From Desulfatitalea sp. (GTDB lineage Bacteria > Desulfobacterota > Desulfobacteria > Desulfobacterales > Desulfosarcinaceae), in assembly GCA_013041835.1 (NCBI GenBank), contig JABDRH010000527.1:1-20207 (forward strand): DNA of 20,207 bases, read 5' to 3'. Made by a program: the position numbers and the translations under genes. Shown here one piece after another: positions 1-8,986 of the stretch. Under the pieces are notes generated by a model. The model was not told the origin of the DNA. It did not search any database and saw only the letters and a list, made by a program, of their open reading frames with translations. Every line of letters starts with the position of its first letter. The first letter of the stretch is position 1.

Positions 1-1
1 C

Positions 2-784
2 TATCTGCTTGTGGCCGCCAAACATGCCGGGGTCGATCGAATTTACAAAGCCGGCAGCGCCTGGGCCATCGCCGCCCTGACCTATGGCACGCAGACCATT
101 GACAAGGTGGACGTTATCGTTGGTCCGGGTAATATCTATGTTACCCTGGCCAAAAAATTAGTGATGGGTACGGTTCAAATCGATATGATCGCTGGTCCCA
201 GCGAGGTGCTGGTCATGGCCGACGATCAGGCTGATCCTGATTATATCGCCGCTGACATGCTGGCCCAAGCCGAGCATGATGCGCGTGCGTCGGCCGTTCT
301 GGTGACCGATTCGGAACGTCTGGCCGAAACGGTGAACGACGCTTTGGAACGGCAGGTCATTCAATTGCAGCGGCGGCAGGTGGCCGAGCAATCCTTGAAA
401 TCTTACGGTGCGATCTTCGTTGTACCGGATATGGATACGGCCATTGTGCTGGCCAATCGCATCGCGCCGGAGCACTTGGAGCTTCAGGTGGCGGACCCAT
501 TCGCGTATGTGGGACGGATCCGGCACGCCGGAGCTGTTTTCATGGGGCCTTACACGCCTGAACCGGTGGGCGATTACATGGCCGGTCCCAACCACGTGTT
601 GCCCACGGCCGGCACCGCGCGTTTTTCATCGGCCCTGTCTGTGAACCATTTTTTAAAGCAAACCAGCCTCATTCACTATACGGAGGCGGCCTTTCGGCAA
701 GAAGCCGAGGACATCTTGTGCCTGGCGCAAATCGAGGGGCTTACGGCGCATGCCCGGTCGGTGGGCATTCGATTAGAGAAATAA
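2..784 (+). CDS. hisD: Histidinol dehydrogenase, C-terminal part (5' end outside window)
   Basis: HisD catalyses the last two steps of histidine synthesis, oxidising L-histidinol to L-histidine with two NAD+ and a zinc ion. The reading frame is open from base 2, so the gene enters from the left edge; about 260 of the usual ~430 residues are present. Family motifs are clear: GPGNIYVTLAKKLV followed by IDMIAGPSEVLV, then AQAEHD (the Gln and His zinc ligands), APEHLEL (the Glu-His catalytic pair), GDYMAGPNHVLPT (zinc-ligand Asp) and near the end GLTAHARSV (zinc-ligand His). The whole C-terminal half of the active site is therefore intact. The next gene starts 123 bases downstream and is unrelated, so hisD is either the last gene of a his cluster or stands alone; the upstream side cannot be seen. 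Confidence 0.97.
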   Translation, partial: YLLVAAKHAGVDRIYKAGSAWAIAALTYGTQTIDKVDVIVGPGNIYVTLAKKLVMGTVQIDMIAGPSEVLVMADDQADPDYIAADMLAQAEHDARASAVLVTDSERLAETVNDALERQVIQLQRRQVAEQSLKSYGAIFVVPDMDTAIVLANRIAPEHLELQVADPFAYVGRIRHAGAVFMGPYTPEPVGDYMAGPNHVLPTAGTARFSSALSVNHFLKQTSLIHYTEAAFRQEAEDILCLAQIEGLTAHARSVGIRLEK

Positions 785-907
785 AGCGGCACTTTTCCAT
801 TCCAACGCATTTGACTCCCGCGACGCTGCATCAGTTCGATCCATTCACGCCATAGCCGAAAACGCAAGGTCATGAAACGCGACATGCCGCACGGGAAGGA
901 GACGAAA

Positions 908-1936
908 ATGCTTCCTTTGCAGTCCAATGAAAACTTTACCATTCTCATCGTGGATGATGATGAAACGATCCGCATGATGCTTAAGACCGGTCTGCAATTG
1001 GTGGGATTCCACTGCCATGCCGCCGAAGGTGCTCAACCGGCGCTGAAGGTGTTGGACAACCGGCAAGTGGATATCGTCGTGGCGGATATCCGTATGCCAG
1101 ATGTTAATGGCATGGATCTGTTGCGCATCATCAAGGGAAAATACAGTGCCGATGTCATCATCATGACCGGCTATGTGGACGATTTCAACTATGAGGATAT
1201 CGTCCAGCAGGGCGCCAGCGATTTTATTCAAAAGCCGGTGCGCATTGCCGAATTCGTTGCCCGAATTAAACGCGTGCTTTCGGAAAGAACCGCCAAAGCC
1301 GATCGTCTAAACGCTCTGACCGATTTAAAACTCAATTTGGACAAATTCCAGCGGGCCATGGAGGGTATTGTGAAAGCCATCAGCATGGCGGTTGAAATTC
1401 GAGATCCTTACACGGCCGGGCATCAGGAGCGCGTGGCCGAGCTGGCATGTGCGGCAGCGCGGGAGATGGGGTTGGCCGAGGACGATGTTTACGGCTTGCG
1501 TATGGCCAGCGTCATCCACGATCTGGGCAAGATTACCGTGCCGGCGGGCATCCTGGCCAAACCGGGCCGCCTGTCGCCCCTGGAGTATGAACTCATCAAG
1601 AACCATGTCCAGGCGGGCTACGATATTATGAAACAGATCGAATTTCCCTGGCCCTTGGCGAATATCATCCTACAGCACCATGAGCGTCTGGACGGCAGCG
1701 GTTATCCCCAAGGGCTCTTCGATGGGGATATCATGATGCAGGCGCGTATTCTCGCAGTCGCCGACGTGTTTGAAACCATTGCCTCCCACCGTCCTTATCG
1801 TCCTGCCTTGGGGCTGACCCGCGCCATAGACGAGCTCAAGCATCACAGCGGCACTTTGTATGATGCCCAGGTGGTGGCCGTATTCCTTAAGCTGGTGGAT
1901 CAGGGCCGCTTCCCGGAGTTCGCCCGGCAACCATAA
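908..1936 (+). CDS. Response regulator with HD-GYP output domain (probable c-di-GMP phosphodiesterase)
   Basis: Predicted cytoplasmic two-component regulator of 342 residues. Residues ~11-125 form a receiver domain: acidic pair at D16/D17, phospho-acceptor D60 in VVADIRMPD, T87 in IIMTGY and K109 in QKP. A short helical linker leads to an HD-GYP domain (~155-335) with H172, the HD pair H204/D205 in VIHDLGK, H233, the HH pair at 257-258 and DGSGYP at 262-267. All hallmark residues are present, so c-di-GMP hydrolysis is likely, by family knowledge. I chose the ATG at 908 because GGGAAGGAG lies just upstream; an in-frame ATG at 872 would add 12 residues but puts this ribosome site inside the gene. 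The cyclase-like gene begins 108 bases downstream on the same strand, suggesting a shared signalling role. No histidine kinase is in the window. Confidence 0.93.
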   Translation: MLPLQSNENFTILIVDDDETIRMMLKTGLQLVGFHCHAAEGAQPALKVLDNRQVDIVVADIRMPDVNGMDLLRIIKGKYSADVIIMTGYVDDFNYEDIVQQGASDFIQKPVRIAEFVARIKRVLSERTAKADRLNALTDLKLNLDKFQRAMEGIVKAISMAVEIRDPYTAGHQERVAELACAAAREMGLAEDDVYGLRMASVIHDLGKITVPAGILAKPGRLSPLEYELIKNHVQAGYDIMKQIEFPWPLANIILQHHERLDGSGYPQGLFDGDIMMQARILAVADVFETIASHRPYRPALGLTRAIDELKHHSGTLYDAQVVAVFLKLVDQGRFPEFARQP

Positions 1937-2044
1937 GAAAATATGGATTTTTTTTAACCCTTGTGGTAGCCTGAAGGGATCACACAATCATGATCATGGC
2001 AGATACAACCCTTCTCATTTTCAGATAAGGATGACATCGCGTTC

Positions 2045-4378
2045 ATGGATGGGATATTTGCACATTCTAGAAAGTTACCGCCGCTTAGTGAATTCCAGCT
2101 TAAAAGTTATGCCGTCAATTTTTCACTGGACCGGCTCGTTCCGGGTGTGGACAACATCCGTCATGATGTGCTGATCAGTCCCACATTTGCCATCGCCAAC
2201 CGCAAGATCGTCGGGCAATTGTTGACCCGACATGCCCGCTTGGAGCGAAGAGGTAAACAGGACCATCAGGTTGGGTGGAATAAAGAGGTGGAGAGCTACA
2301 AGCAGATGTTCTGCGAGGTCATGCGCGACGCCCTGAACCATGCCAAGGCCAGGCGTGAACCCCAAATCGAAAATTTGGCCCAGGCGGCGATGATCAAGAT
2401 GCTGTTGGAAGAGATCGGCTCTCAATTTGACCACCTCGTGGGACGTCTGAAACGCACCGTGCGAAAATCGGACCTGGCGGTGCATAATGATTTGGAGGAA
2501 GCCCACAAGCTCAAGGATCGCCTGCAGCTTATCATGCAGGAGCGCGAAGTGATCACCAAACGGGTCGGCCAGGAGATCTGCGGTTTTTGGGACGAAGTGG
2601 AGCGTAACGACATCCGCATCATGCGTGAAGCAGTGTTTGGCAACCGATCTACTTTTTTTTCGGACGTTATGGCCACCTCGATATTGCACGTCCAAGATTC
2701 GGACAACGAGCACTTTGTTCTTGCCGAGTATGACGTGGCCATGGGACGGCGCATTGAAGATCCGGACAAATACGACAACCTTCTCTTCTTTCTGCGCTGG
2801 CTGATCAATCAGATTGACTTGGTGGACCCCTCCGTTGCGCCCATGCCTATCGATCAGCGGCTGGCCGTTACATTGAGCGACAATCAGGATGCGGAGAATA
2901 GCCAAAAAGCATATGTGCGAAAAATCGATGGGTGGCTCTCCTTTCCCGGCAACATGGACATCCTGTTGAACTGGCAGCGAACGAAATCGGACCTGCTGAG
3001 TCTTAAAAAACGAAAAGGCAGCGCAGAAGAGATCGCACGGCTGAAGCGCATGATAAGTCATCAAAAGGCCGTACTGCATTTTATCTATAAGGCGATGATA
3101 AAACGTGGGGTCATCGACCGTATTGCGGCCTCCTATGAAATGCAGCCCGAGTACCTGGAATACTGCCCTCCGCTGGTGCCCCAGCAGGTGATTCAGTATC
3201 TGATATTGCCGAAGGCGCGGCGGGTGATCAAAAGCCGTCTGCGGCGCCTGTCCAAAGTCTACGGTCGCTCTTTTCAACTCGCGTCGTTGAACAAGAAGGT
3301 TAAATTCATGGAGCAGATCACCACGGCCAAACGCAAGGCCCACCTGATTCGGTTCATGAATGCCTTTTCCCGATATCACCGGGACATCAGCAATATGGAG
3401 ATTCTCAAAGAGGCGATGGAACGTGTTCACTTGGCCACGGAGGAGAAGGTGGCCACGCTCTCCCGGGAGAACAATACGCTTTATGAATTCTTGCTTCCCC
3501 ACGAAAAGGAAGTGGCCAAGACTCCCATCATCAACCATGTGGTCATCAAGGCCGATGTGCGCGGCTCCACCGACATCACCCACCGCATGAATGATAGAGG
3601 ACTGAATCCGGCTTCCTACTTTAGCCTCAATTTTTTCGACCCCATATCCGAGATTCTTTCCGAGTACGGCGCTTCTAAAATCTTCATCGAGGGCGACGCC
3701 ATCATTCTGGCCATATTCGAACGAGAGAATACGCCCGTTGATTGGTATGCCGTGGCCCGGGCATGCGGTATCGCCATCAACATGCTGGTCATTATTCAAC
3801 GCTACAATGAAAAGAGCCGCAAGCACCAATTACCCATTCTCGAATTGGGCATCGGCATCAGTTACCTCGACAAAGCCCCCACGTTTCTCTTTGACGGCAG
3901 CAATCGCATCATGATCTCTTCGGCGATCAATCACGCCGACCGCTTGTCGAGCTGCTCAAAGAAGGGACGCCGCTTGGTGGCTCAAAAGAAGAGCCCATTC
4001 CGGCTGCATGTGTTCCAAACACGCACGGATGAAGAGATGGCCACCACCGCGGACGATCTGTTCATGCGTGTTAATGTGAACGGCATCGAGCTCAATGCCG
4101 CCGGCTTCGACAAACTTTCCAAAGAGATCGACCTGCGCATGGTGCCGTCCGATTTCAAAGATATTCACGATCGCAAAACCACGCTGTACGTCGGCAAATT
4201 TCCCACCAAAAGCGGAAAATATCAACGTTTGGTCATTCGTGAATCCCTCATCCCGGTGGTCGAACCACAGAACTTGAATACCCTGCGCATCTCCTCGCGC
4301 AACTACTACGAAGTCTGCACCAATCCCAAGCTGTACCAGTGGGTGCGCCAAAATGAGCGGCTCAAGGCCACCGCATGA
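2045..4378 (+). CDS. Large soluble protein with divergent class III nucleotidyl-cyclase-like domain
   Basis: 777 residues, with no signal peptide or membrane segment seen. Residues ~1-490 are mostly helical and charged, with no domain I can name. Residues ~498-650 resemble a class III adenylate/guanylate cyclase domain: KADVRGST with D504 at the first metal position, FIEGDAIILAIF with D551 at the second, then LELGIGIS and INHADRL, which supplies N629 and R633 in the N-x3-R spacing of the transition-state residues. The positions that read the base in true cyclases appear to be F547 (normally Lys) and I622 (normally Asp, Thr or similar), so the substrate may be unusual or the domain inactive. 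About 125 residues of unknown type follow. The start at 2045 is the first ATG in this frame, with AAGGAT about 13 bases upstream. The gene follows the HD-GYP regulator on the same strand. The cyclase assignment is by eye, not by alignment. Confidence 0.72.
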   Translation: MDGIFAHSRKLPPLSEFQLKSYAVNFSLDRLVPGVDNIRHDVLISPTFAIANRKIVGQLLTRHARLERRGKQDHQVGWNKEVESYKQMFCEVMRDALNHAKARREPQIENLAQAAMIKMLLEEIGSQFDHLVGRLKRTVRKSDLAVHNDLEEAHKLKDRLQLIMQEREVITKRVGQEICGFWDEVERNDIRIMREAVFGNRSTFFSDVMATSILHVQDSDNEHFVLAEYDVAMGRRIEDPDKYDNLLFFLRWLINQIDLVDPSVAPMPIDQRLAVTLSDNQDAENSQKAYVRKIDGWLSFPGNMDILLNWQRTKSDLLSLKKRKGSAEEIARLKRMISHQKAVLHFIYKAMIKRGVIDRIAASYEMQPEYLEYCPPLVPQQVIQYLILPKARRVIKSRLRRLSKVYGRSFQLASLNKKVKFMEQITTAKRKAHLIRFMNAFSRYHRDISNMEILKEAMERVHLATEEKVATLSRENNTLYEFLLPHEKEVAKTPIINHVVIKADVRGSTDITHRMNDRGLNPASYFSLNFFDPISEILSEYGASKIFIEGDAIILAIFERENTPVDWYAVARACGIAINMLVIIQRYNEKSRKHQLPILELGIGISYLDKAPTFLFDGSNRIMISSAINHADRLSSCSKKGRRLVAQKKSPFRLHVFQTRTDEEMATTADDLFMRVNVNGIELNAAGFDKLSKEIDLRMVPSDFKDIHDRKTTLYVGKFPTKSGKYQRLVIRESLIPVVEPQNLNTLRISSRNYYEVCTNPKLYQWVRQNERLKATA

Positions 4379-4379
4379 T

Positions 4380-4400
4380 CCTTCACTGCGTTTTTGAAGG
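4380..4400 (+). terminator. Weak hairpin between convergent genes
   Basis: CCTTCA and TGAAGG form a 6-bp stem around a 9-base loop directly after the stop codon of the cyclase-like gene and before the convergent Na/Pi-type gene. No T run follows directly, so its role as a terminator is only suggested by position. Confidence 0.25.
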
Positions 4401-4432
4401 TGATTACAGATTTGATTAAAAAAGTTTCCGAT

Positions 4433-6145
4433 TCATACCGGTACAGTCGTATTTTCCCTGCCGGGGGGCCTGCCATCCAGGGTTCGGTCAAATAGATCGA
4501 CCTGCTCCTGGGGCAAAATCATATCCTTTATCGCATAAATTTGCATCCGGCAGGATTGCGCAAACAGTCGGTTCACCATCAACAGCGAGGCGATGTCCAT
4601 TTCCTGGATTTGGTGATTGGCCACCGCACGCAGGGTGGATTTAATGAAGCGGTCGTCAGCTTCCTCGATCCTTTTGAAGGCGTCGAGCAAGTTGTGGCAC
4701 TGTACTTCTCCGTCCCCCATTGCCAGAATGCGGCTGGTGTCGTGATAGGCTTCCACCAGGCGATTGCGGAACAGTTTGTACTGACCATTAAGGAAGTCAT
4801 TGTCCGATCCGTCGAACTCATCCATGTTGTGCCGGACCCCTTTAAGGTTTTTAATGGCGTTCATCATATTTCGAGACGCATACAGCAATCTTTCCAGGTC
4901 TGTGGCTTCGGTTTTGTTGAGTTTTTGAAGCTGCACCTTGGCATAAAAAGTTATGATCTCGGCGTGTAATAGCTTAATGTTTTCATACAGCTCGTCTATC
5001 CCGATTTTTTTTCTGCGATAGGCCTCAAAGGGCAAATCGGTATTTAACACCAGTTTCTCGTCGATTCGCAGCAGCCTGATGTTGTAGCGTTGGCACGCTT
5101 GCAGCAAATGGCCGATTTCTTTTCTCAGCGCGGCAATTGCGGCATCGGTAATTTCCGGCGGGGTCTGGTCAAGATAGACGGTTAGTTTTATTTTTCGTTC
5201 CGGGAAAAGATCCATCAGCAGTCGTGAGAACAAACCAAGAAAAGGATAAAAAAGGACAACGCCTAAAATATTGAACGTCGAATGAAAAAGGGCCAGCCCT
5301 AAAAGAGGGCTGGTATTCAGATCCATCAAAAAGGCAATCCAGCGTACCAGCACCGGCAGACCTGCAAAGGCCACTGCGCCTGTAATAACATTGAACACCA
5401 AATGGCTTACGCTGACGCGCTTTTTGGCAGGTACACCGCCGATGGCGCCTAACAAAACAGTGATGGTGGTGCCGATATTGGCTCCGATCACCATGGCGGC
5501 ACCCACTTCAAAGGTAATCATTCCGCTGTTCATGGCGGTCAGAACAATGGCGATGGTGGCCGCGCTGGCCTGCATCAACGCGGTAATAAAGGTGCCGATC
5601 AACAAATAAAACCATAGGCCGTAAGCGGGAAGCTGTTCCAAACTGAAAGTACGGGTGAAGCTCTCCACGCTGGACTTCATGAATTCCAGGCCAAGAAATA
5701 AGAAACCAAAGCCGATGACAAGCCTGGTCACCATAAAAAGTTTGGACGGCGGTTTGGAAAAAACAAGACCGATGGCACCCAGCCCGATAAACGGCAAGGC
5801 AAAAGCCTCAATTTTGAGTTTGAACCCGATTCCGGCAATAATCCAGGCCGTCAAGGTAGTACCGATGTTCGACCCCATGATAACGCCGATGGCGTTTTGC
5901 ATGTTCATCACACCGGCGCCGACAAAAGCGAGCACCATGAGAGAGACCGCCGAACTGCTCTGCAGCAGGGCTGTAACCAATGCGCCGCTGCCGATGGACC
6001 GCAATTTGCCGTTGGTATAGGTCCTGATCATGCGCCGGAACGTCCGACCGGATAGTGCTTTTAACGAATCCTCGATCAAGTGCATCCCGAATAGAAATAA
6101 ACCGAGACCGGCCAGCAACTTCCACAAATCGAAATCAAACGACAT
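4433..6145 (-). CDS. Na+/phosphate cotransporter family protein (NptA/PNaS type) with PhoU-like tail
   Basis: About 570 residues. The N-terminal ~350 residues are hydrophobic with two repeats typical of the Na/Pi-cotransporter II family: LLQSSSAVSLM (QSSS at 62-65) and the second-repeat equivalent ALMQASAATIAIV, each followed by a glycine-rich SNIGTT or ANIGTT segment. The C-terminal ~200 residues are soluble and helical, like a PhoU domain. By family knowledge it imports phosphate with sodium; some bacterial members instead have regulatory or export roles. The frame is open upstream into mgtE. I start at the ATG at 6145, preceded by GGTGG; an ATG four codons earlier (6157) is possible but lacks a ribosome site. 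It begins 32 bases after mgtE ends, so the two are probably one transcript. Confidence 0.9.
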   Translation of the reverse strand: MSFDFDLWKLLAGLGLFLFGMHLIEDSLKALSGRTFRRMIRTYTNGKLRSIGSGALVTALLQSSSAVSLMVLAFVGAGVMNMQNAIGVIMGSNIGTTLTAWIIAGIGFKLKIEAFALPFIGLGAIGLVFSKPPSKLFMVTRLVIGFGFLFLGLEFMKSSVESFTRTFSLEQLPAYGLWFYLLIGTFITALMQASAATIAIVLTAMNSGMITFEVGAAMVIGANIGTTITVLLGAIGGVPAKKRVSVSHLVFNVITGAVAFAGLPVLVRWIAFLMDLNTSPLLGLALFHSTFNILGVVLFYPFLGLFSRLLMDLFPERKIKLTVYLDQTPPEITDAAIAALRKEIGHLLQACQRYNIRLLRIDEKLVLNTDLPFEAYRRKKIGIDELYENIKLLHAEIITFYAKVQLQKLNKTEATDLERLLYASRNMMNAIKNLKGVRHNMDEFDGSDNDFLNGQYKLFRNRLVEAYHDTSRILAMGDGEVQCHNLLDAFKRIEEADDRFIKSTLRAVANHQIQEMDIASLLMVNRLFAQSCRMQIYAIKDMILPQEQVDLFDRTLDGRPPGRENTTVPV

Positions 6146-6177
6146 ACCGCCACCCATGACATCGACAGAGTCGACTA

Positions 6178-7542
6178 TTATAGACCTGAAATCTTCGGTA
6201 AAACCGCTGAAGCGAAACTTAGCACAAAAAAGAAGCCGCACATATCGGTCACCGTCGTCAGCAACGGGCTTGAGACCAGGGCCGGATCCAGCTTCAACTG
6301 TTTGAGCGCCAGCGGCAACATGCCACCCATGGAGACTGAAACAATGGTGTTGGCTGCCAAGGCGCCGCCGACCACAATGCCCAGCCAGGCATTGCCCTTC
6401 CACAAAAAGGCCACACTCCCCAGCAATAGTCCCAGCACCGTACCATTGATGACGCCGACCTTGGCTTCCTTGGCCAGCACCCAGAGCAGTTCACCAGGCC
6501 GCACCAGCCCTAGGGAAAGTTCCCGCATGGAAACGGCCGCGGCCTGGTTGCCCGAGCAGCCGCTCATATCGCTGACCATGGGCAAAAAGACCGCCAGGGT
6601 GATCGCGGCCGCCAGAGTGTCCTGGTACATGGCGATAACGCTGGCGGCGATGATATTGAGCACGATATTCATGCTCAACCAGGAAAGCCGCCGTCCACTG
6701 CGCAAATACAGCGGCATGGTGCGGAACTCGTCACCTCCGACAATGCCACTGATGCGCAGAAAGCTTTTGGTCTTGCGCTTGTTTACCGCCTCTTCAACCG
6801 CGCTGGGAAGCACTACCCCCACCAATCGCTGCCGAGCGTCCACCACGGGTACGCCCAAAAGATGGTGTTCTTCGAAAAAGTCTTCCAATTCCCTGAGAGA
6901 TGATCCGTCAGACACACTCAGCGGTGATGGAATCATGATTTCGGAGAGTTTTTTTTCCCGGGCCGGAAAGAGCAGGTCATGCATCCGCAATACCCCGGCC
7001 AGCTTATGAAAATTGTCGACGACGTAGAAATATTGAACAAGATAATCGGCATAGGCTCCGCGGTTGGCTTGTAAATCTTCCAAAACATCTTGGATGGTAT
7101 ACTCCATATTGTAGAACAAAAATTCGGAAATCATGATGCCGCCGGCGCAGTCCGGTGCGTAAGCCAACAACTTGCGGGCTTCTTCGGCTTCTTCGTGGTC
7201 CATTTCAGCCAGGATGGCCAGGCTGGCGCCATCATCCATCTCTGCAAGGACATCCGCCTGATGATCGCTGGCCAGCGCTTCCATGATGGCAGCCGCCTCG
7301 GCCGAAGGCATATCCTCCACCAAGTCCGCTGCCTGTACTTCAGGGATATCTTCAATTATGTCGGCGGCGGCTTCAGGCCCCAAGATGCTCAGCAGCATCT
7401 GTTGTTGCCGGGCCGAAAGCCGGGAGATGGTCCTGGCAGTCTCCGACGGGCTGAGGGTATTGATGAAATCAGTGGCCGCAACCGTGTTTTGCTGTAAAAT
7501 TAAATCACCTAGTGTCTCCCAAGGAGAAGTTTCTTCGCTCAT
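6178..7542 (-). CDS. mgtE: Magnesium transporter MgtE
   Basis: 454 residues, normal for MgtE. The order is an acidic helical N domain (~20-130, with repeats such as DIIEDIPEVQAADLVEDM), a CBS pair (~135-255, including LLGVPVVDARQRLVGVV) and a C-terminal membrane domain with about five helices. Pore signatures are present: PMVSDMSGCSGNQ (usual form P-L-V-x-D-M-G-G-N-x-G-N-Q, so slightly changed) and TTVTDMCGF, whose Asp lines the Mg2+ path in the family. In MgtE, Mg2+ binding by the N and CBS domains closes the channel. The start at 7542 is the first ATG in frame; GGAATG upstream is a modest ribosome site. The Na/Pi-type gene follows directly. I saw no obvious Mg2+-sensing leader RNA upstream. 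Confidence 0.96.
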   Translation of the reverse strand: MSEETSPWETLGDLILQQNTVAATDFINTLSPSETARTISRLSARQQQMLLSILGPEAAADIIEDIPEVQAADLVEDMPSAEAAAIMEALASDHQADVLAEMDDGASLAILAEMDHEEAEEARKLLAYAPDCAGGIMISEFLFYNMEYTIQDVLEDLQANRGAYADYLVQYFYVVDNFHKLAGVLRMHDLLFPAREKKLSEIMIPSPLSVSDGSSLRELEDFFEEHHLLGVPVVDARQRLVGVVLPSAVEEAVNKRKTKSFLRISGIVGGDEFRTMPLYLRSGRRLSWLSMNIVLNIIAASVIAMYQDTLAAAITLAVFLPMVSDMSGCSGNQAAAVSMRELSLGLVRPGELLWVLAKEAKVGVINGTVLGLLLGSVAFLWKGNAWLGIVVGGALAANTIVSVSMGGMLPLALKQLKLDPALVSSPLLTTVTDMCGFFFVLSFASAVLPKISGL

Positions 7543-7948
7543 GGATACATTCCATTTTTTTTGATGGACATGGTTATGTGAAAATCTTACCCGGTCGCCC
7601 CAAGGGAATCCGTCCAGCTAAGACCCATCTATACTAAGTCACTTTTTGATTCCGTGGCAAGTCGCAACGTAGGGAGAGGGGGAATTTTTAAAATATTTGA
7701 TTTGACAGCTATGGACGTTTGTAAGAATTGAGATTGGCTGTAGCAAGGCACCATTCAAAGCAATGAACTAAAGGTGAACCCCAATGTTGCATAAATAAAG
7801 ATGGCCGAAAGGAAATAAACAGTTGCAGGTATTGAAATTACAGAATCAAGACACTGCTTGGAGGATTTAACAAACAGTGAACTTGAGGATCGATCGATTT
7901 TTGGCCATCTTTTTTTTACCCTCCGGCTTTCGCAGCATTCGGGTATAA
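7543..7948. other. Gene-poor intergenic stretch with a spaced inverted repeat
   Basis: About 400 AT-rich bases upstream of mgtE and downstream of the outer-membrane protein gene; both genes are on the minus strand. No convincing gene: a 77-codon minus-strand frame (7755-7988) overlaps the end of the barrel gene and matches nothing I know. The one structure visible is the inverted repeat listed at 7797-7912. The promoter for mgtE should lie here, but I could not place it with confidence. Confidence 0.5.
7797..7917 (+). repeat. 10-bp perfect inverted repeat around 96 bases, followed by T8
   Basis: AAAGATGGCC at 7797-7806 is the exact reverse complement of GGCCATCTTT at 7903-7912, and the T run continues to 7917 (T at 7910-7917). 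On the plus strand this could be the closing stem of a small RNA with a terminator-like end. Chance is a real alternative. Confidence 0.35.
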
Positions 7949-8770
7949 TCAAAGAAATTGCATGTTCAGAGCGAAAAAAATCTGCCATTCCGGAAAACCG
8001 GGGCCGTCGTCCATAGCCGAAAATTGCGGCTCCATGAACACATTGAATACCGTTTTGCCTTTTTTGATGACCTGACCGATGCCCAAGCCGAGCGGCACAC
8101 TGTGGCCGTCGTTTTCAAAGTTGTATACCCAAATCGGGGCGGAGCGAAGGTAGGTGCCTCCTCCGAGCTGGTAAAAGAGAAAGGGCTGAAGGGCGCCCAT
8201 GTTGACATCGTCGCGGCCATCCTCACCGGCGAAACTGGCCTGCCAAGTCAGCAGATAACCATATTGAAACTTGGGGTTTCTGGCGTCAAAGAGGACTTGG
8301 GCGAAACCCGCGGACCACTTTTCACTGCCCAGCGCTTCATCCGTAGCCGTCGGCGCGGTAAGCTGAGGCCCGATACCAACGCTGAGTGCCGGGTTGGGCA
8401 TGTCGAAAAGATAGGCGGCGAAAATATTAAAATCGCCGAGACCTGTTTCGTGACTCGCATTGGGCGGTGTGGGAAAAGTATTCACCGGCAGCGACGCACG
8501 CATCAGCCAATTGGCGTTGGCAATGGAAAAGGGTTGCGCATACCGCAGCCAGAACTGGTTGGCATTTTCGTCGGACTCCGTCAGTTCGCCAATATAGTAA
8601 TTTTGCAGGTTGAACGCCACCATGTTGGCCAGTGGGTTGTTGGCCTGTGCTGCAGCATCGGTTGCGTGCTGCTGTTCACCGCCTTGGGATGCTGATTGGC
8701 CCATCGCGATACCGGAAAAGATAAATGTAATGAACACAGCAATAAAAACAGAAGTAGGTTTAAGGGTCAT
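7949..8770 (-). CDS. Outer-membrane beta-barrel protein (Phenol_MetA_deg / 'transporter' type)
   Basis: 273 residues. Residues 1-24 form a signal peptide (hydrophobic core [16 protein letters not shown], cleavage near the following Gln-Ser-Ala). The mature part has alternating aromatic/polar beta strands and Gly-rich turns, such as [31 protein letters not shown], and ends FFALNMQFL with aromatic residues as in barrel C-termini. The pattern is like the MetA-pathway/'neuromedin U' barrel family, whose members are thought to be outer-membrane channels; substrate unknown. The start at 8770 has TTGGAG nine bases upstream. A sigma70-like promoter lies about 95 bases upstream, and the gene is divergent from the formate dehydrogenase module. 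Confidence 0.72.
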   Translation of the reverse strand: MTLKPTSVFIAVFITFIFSGIAMGQSASQGGEQQHATDAAAQANNPLANMVAFNLQNYYIGELTESDENANQFWLRYAQPFSIANANWLMRASLPVNTFPTPPNASHETGLGDFNIFAAYLFDMPNPALSVGIGPQLTAPTATDEALGSEKWSAGFAQVLFDARNPKFQYGYLLTWQASFAGEDGRDDVNMGALQPFLFYQLGGGTYLRSAPIWVYNFENDGHSVPLGLGIGQVIKKGKTVFNVFMEPQFSAMDDGPGFPEWQIFFALNMQFL

Positions 8771-8863
8771 GGTCGTTCTCCAAATAACGTGTTAGAACCA
8801 TCATGCGAAAGCAAGCCGATCAATGCATATCATGAAACATTGCAAGCGGCAAGGTGATGCACT

Positions 8864-8891
8864 AAGATACAAATCATGAATCAATTGTCAA
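8864..8891 (-). promoter_or_regulatory. Sigma70-like promoter for the outer-membrane protein gene
   Basis: On the minus strand, TTGACA (8891-8886) is followed after 16 bases by TATCTT (8869-8864). The -35 is perfect and the -10 matches 4 of 6. It reads toward the start codon at 8770. Prediction only. Confidence 0.5.
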
Positions 8892-8955
8892 TTAAAAATG
8901 GGCTCGCATATGCAATGCCTGGATTCCATAACGCATGTTCGTCAATAGATTTAAT

Positions 8956-8984
8956 TTGACAGCTAACAAGCTTTGGGCTAAAAA
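8956..8984 (+). promoter_or_regulatory. Sigma70-like promoter of the molybdenum/formate operon
   Basis: TTGACA at 8956-8961, 17 bases, then TAAAAA at 8979-8984 (4 of 6 to TATAAT). The expected transcription start is about 8990, just inside the left arm of the palindrome at 8987-9030. The fusion gene starts at 9072. Confidence 0.5.
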
Positions 8985-8986
8985 AA

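Noticed and set aside
2123..3829. 568-codon open frame on the minus strand
   Set aside because: Lies wholly antisense to the cyclase-like gene, His- and Gln-rich with no recognisable motif; typical shadow of a GC-biased coding frame.
6146..6403. N-terminal extension of the Na/Pi-type transporter
   Set aside because: It overlaps the end of mgtE in another frame and shows no transporter sequence; the family N-terminus begins at the ATG at 6145.
7755..7988. 77-codon minus-strand frame with a hydrophobic end
   Set aside because: Overlaps the end of the barrel gene, has no clear ribosome site and matches nothing known.
7700..8965. 12-base direct repeat ATTTGACAGCTA at 7700 and 8954
   Set aside because: Several 12-base matches are expected by chance in 20 kb, and only the second copy has a plausible -10 box.
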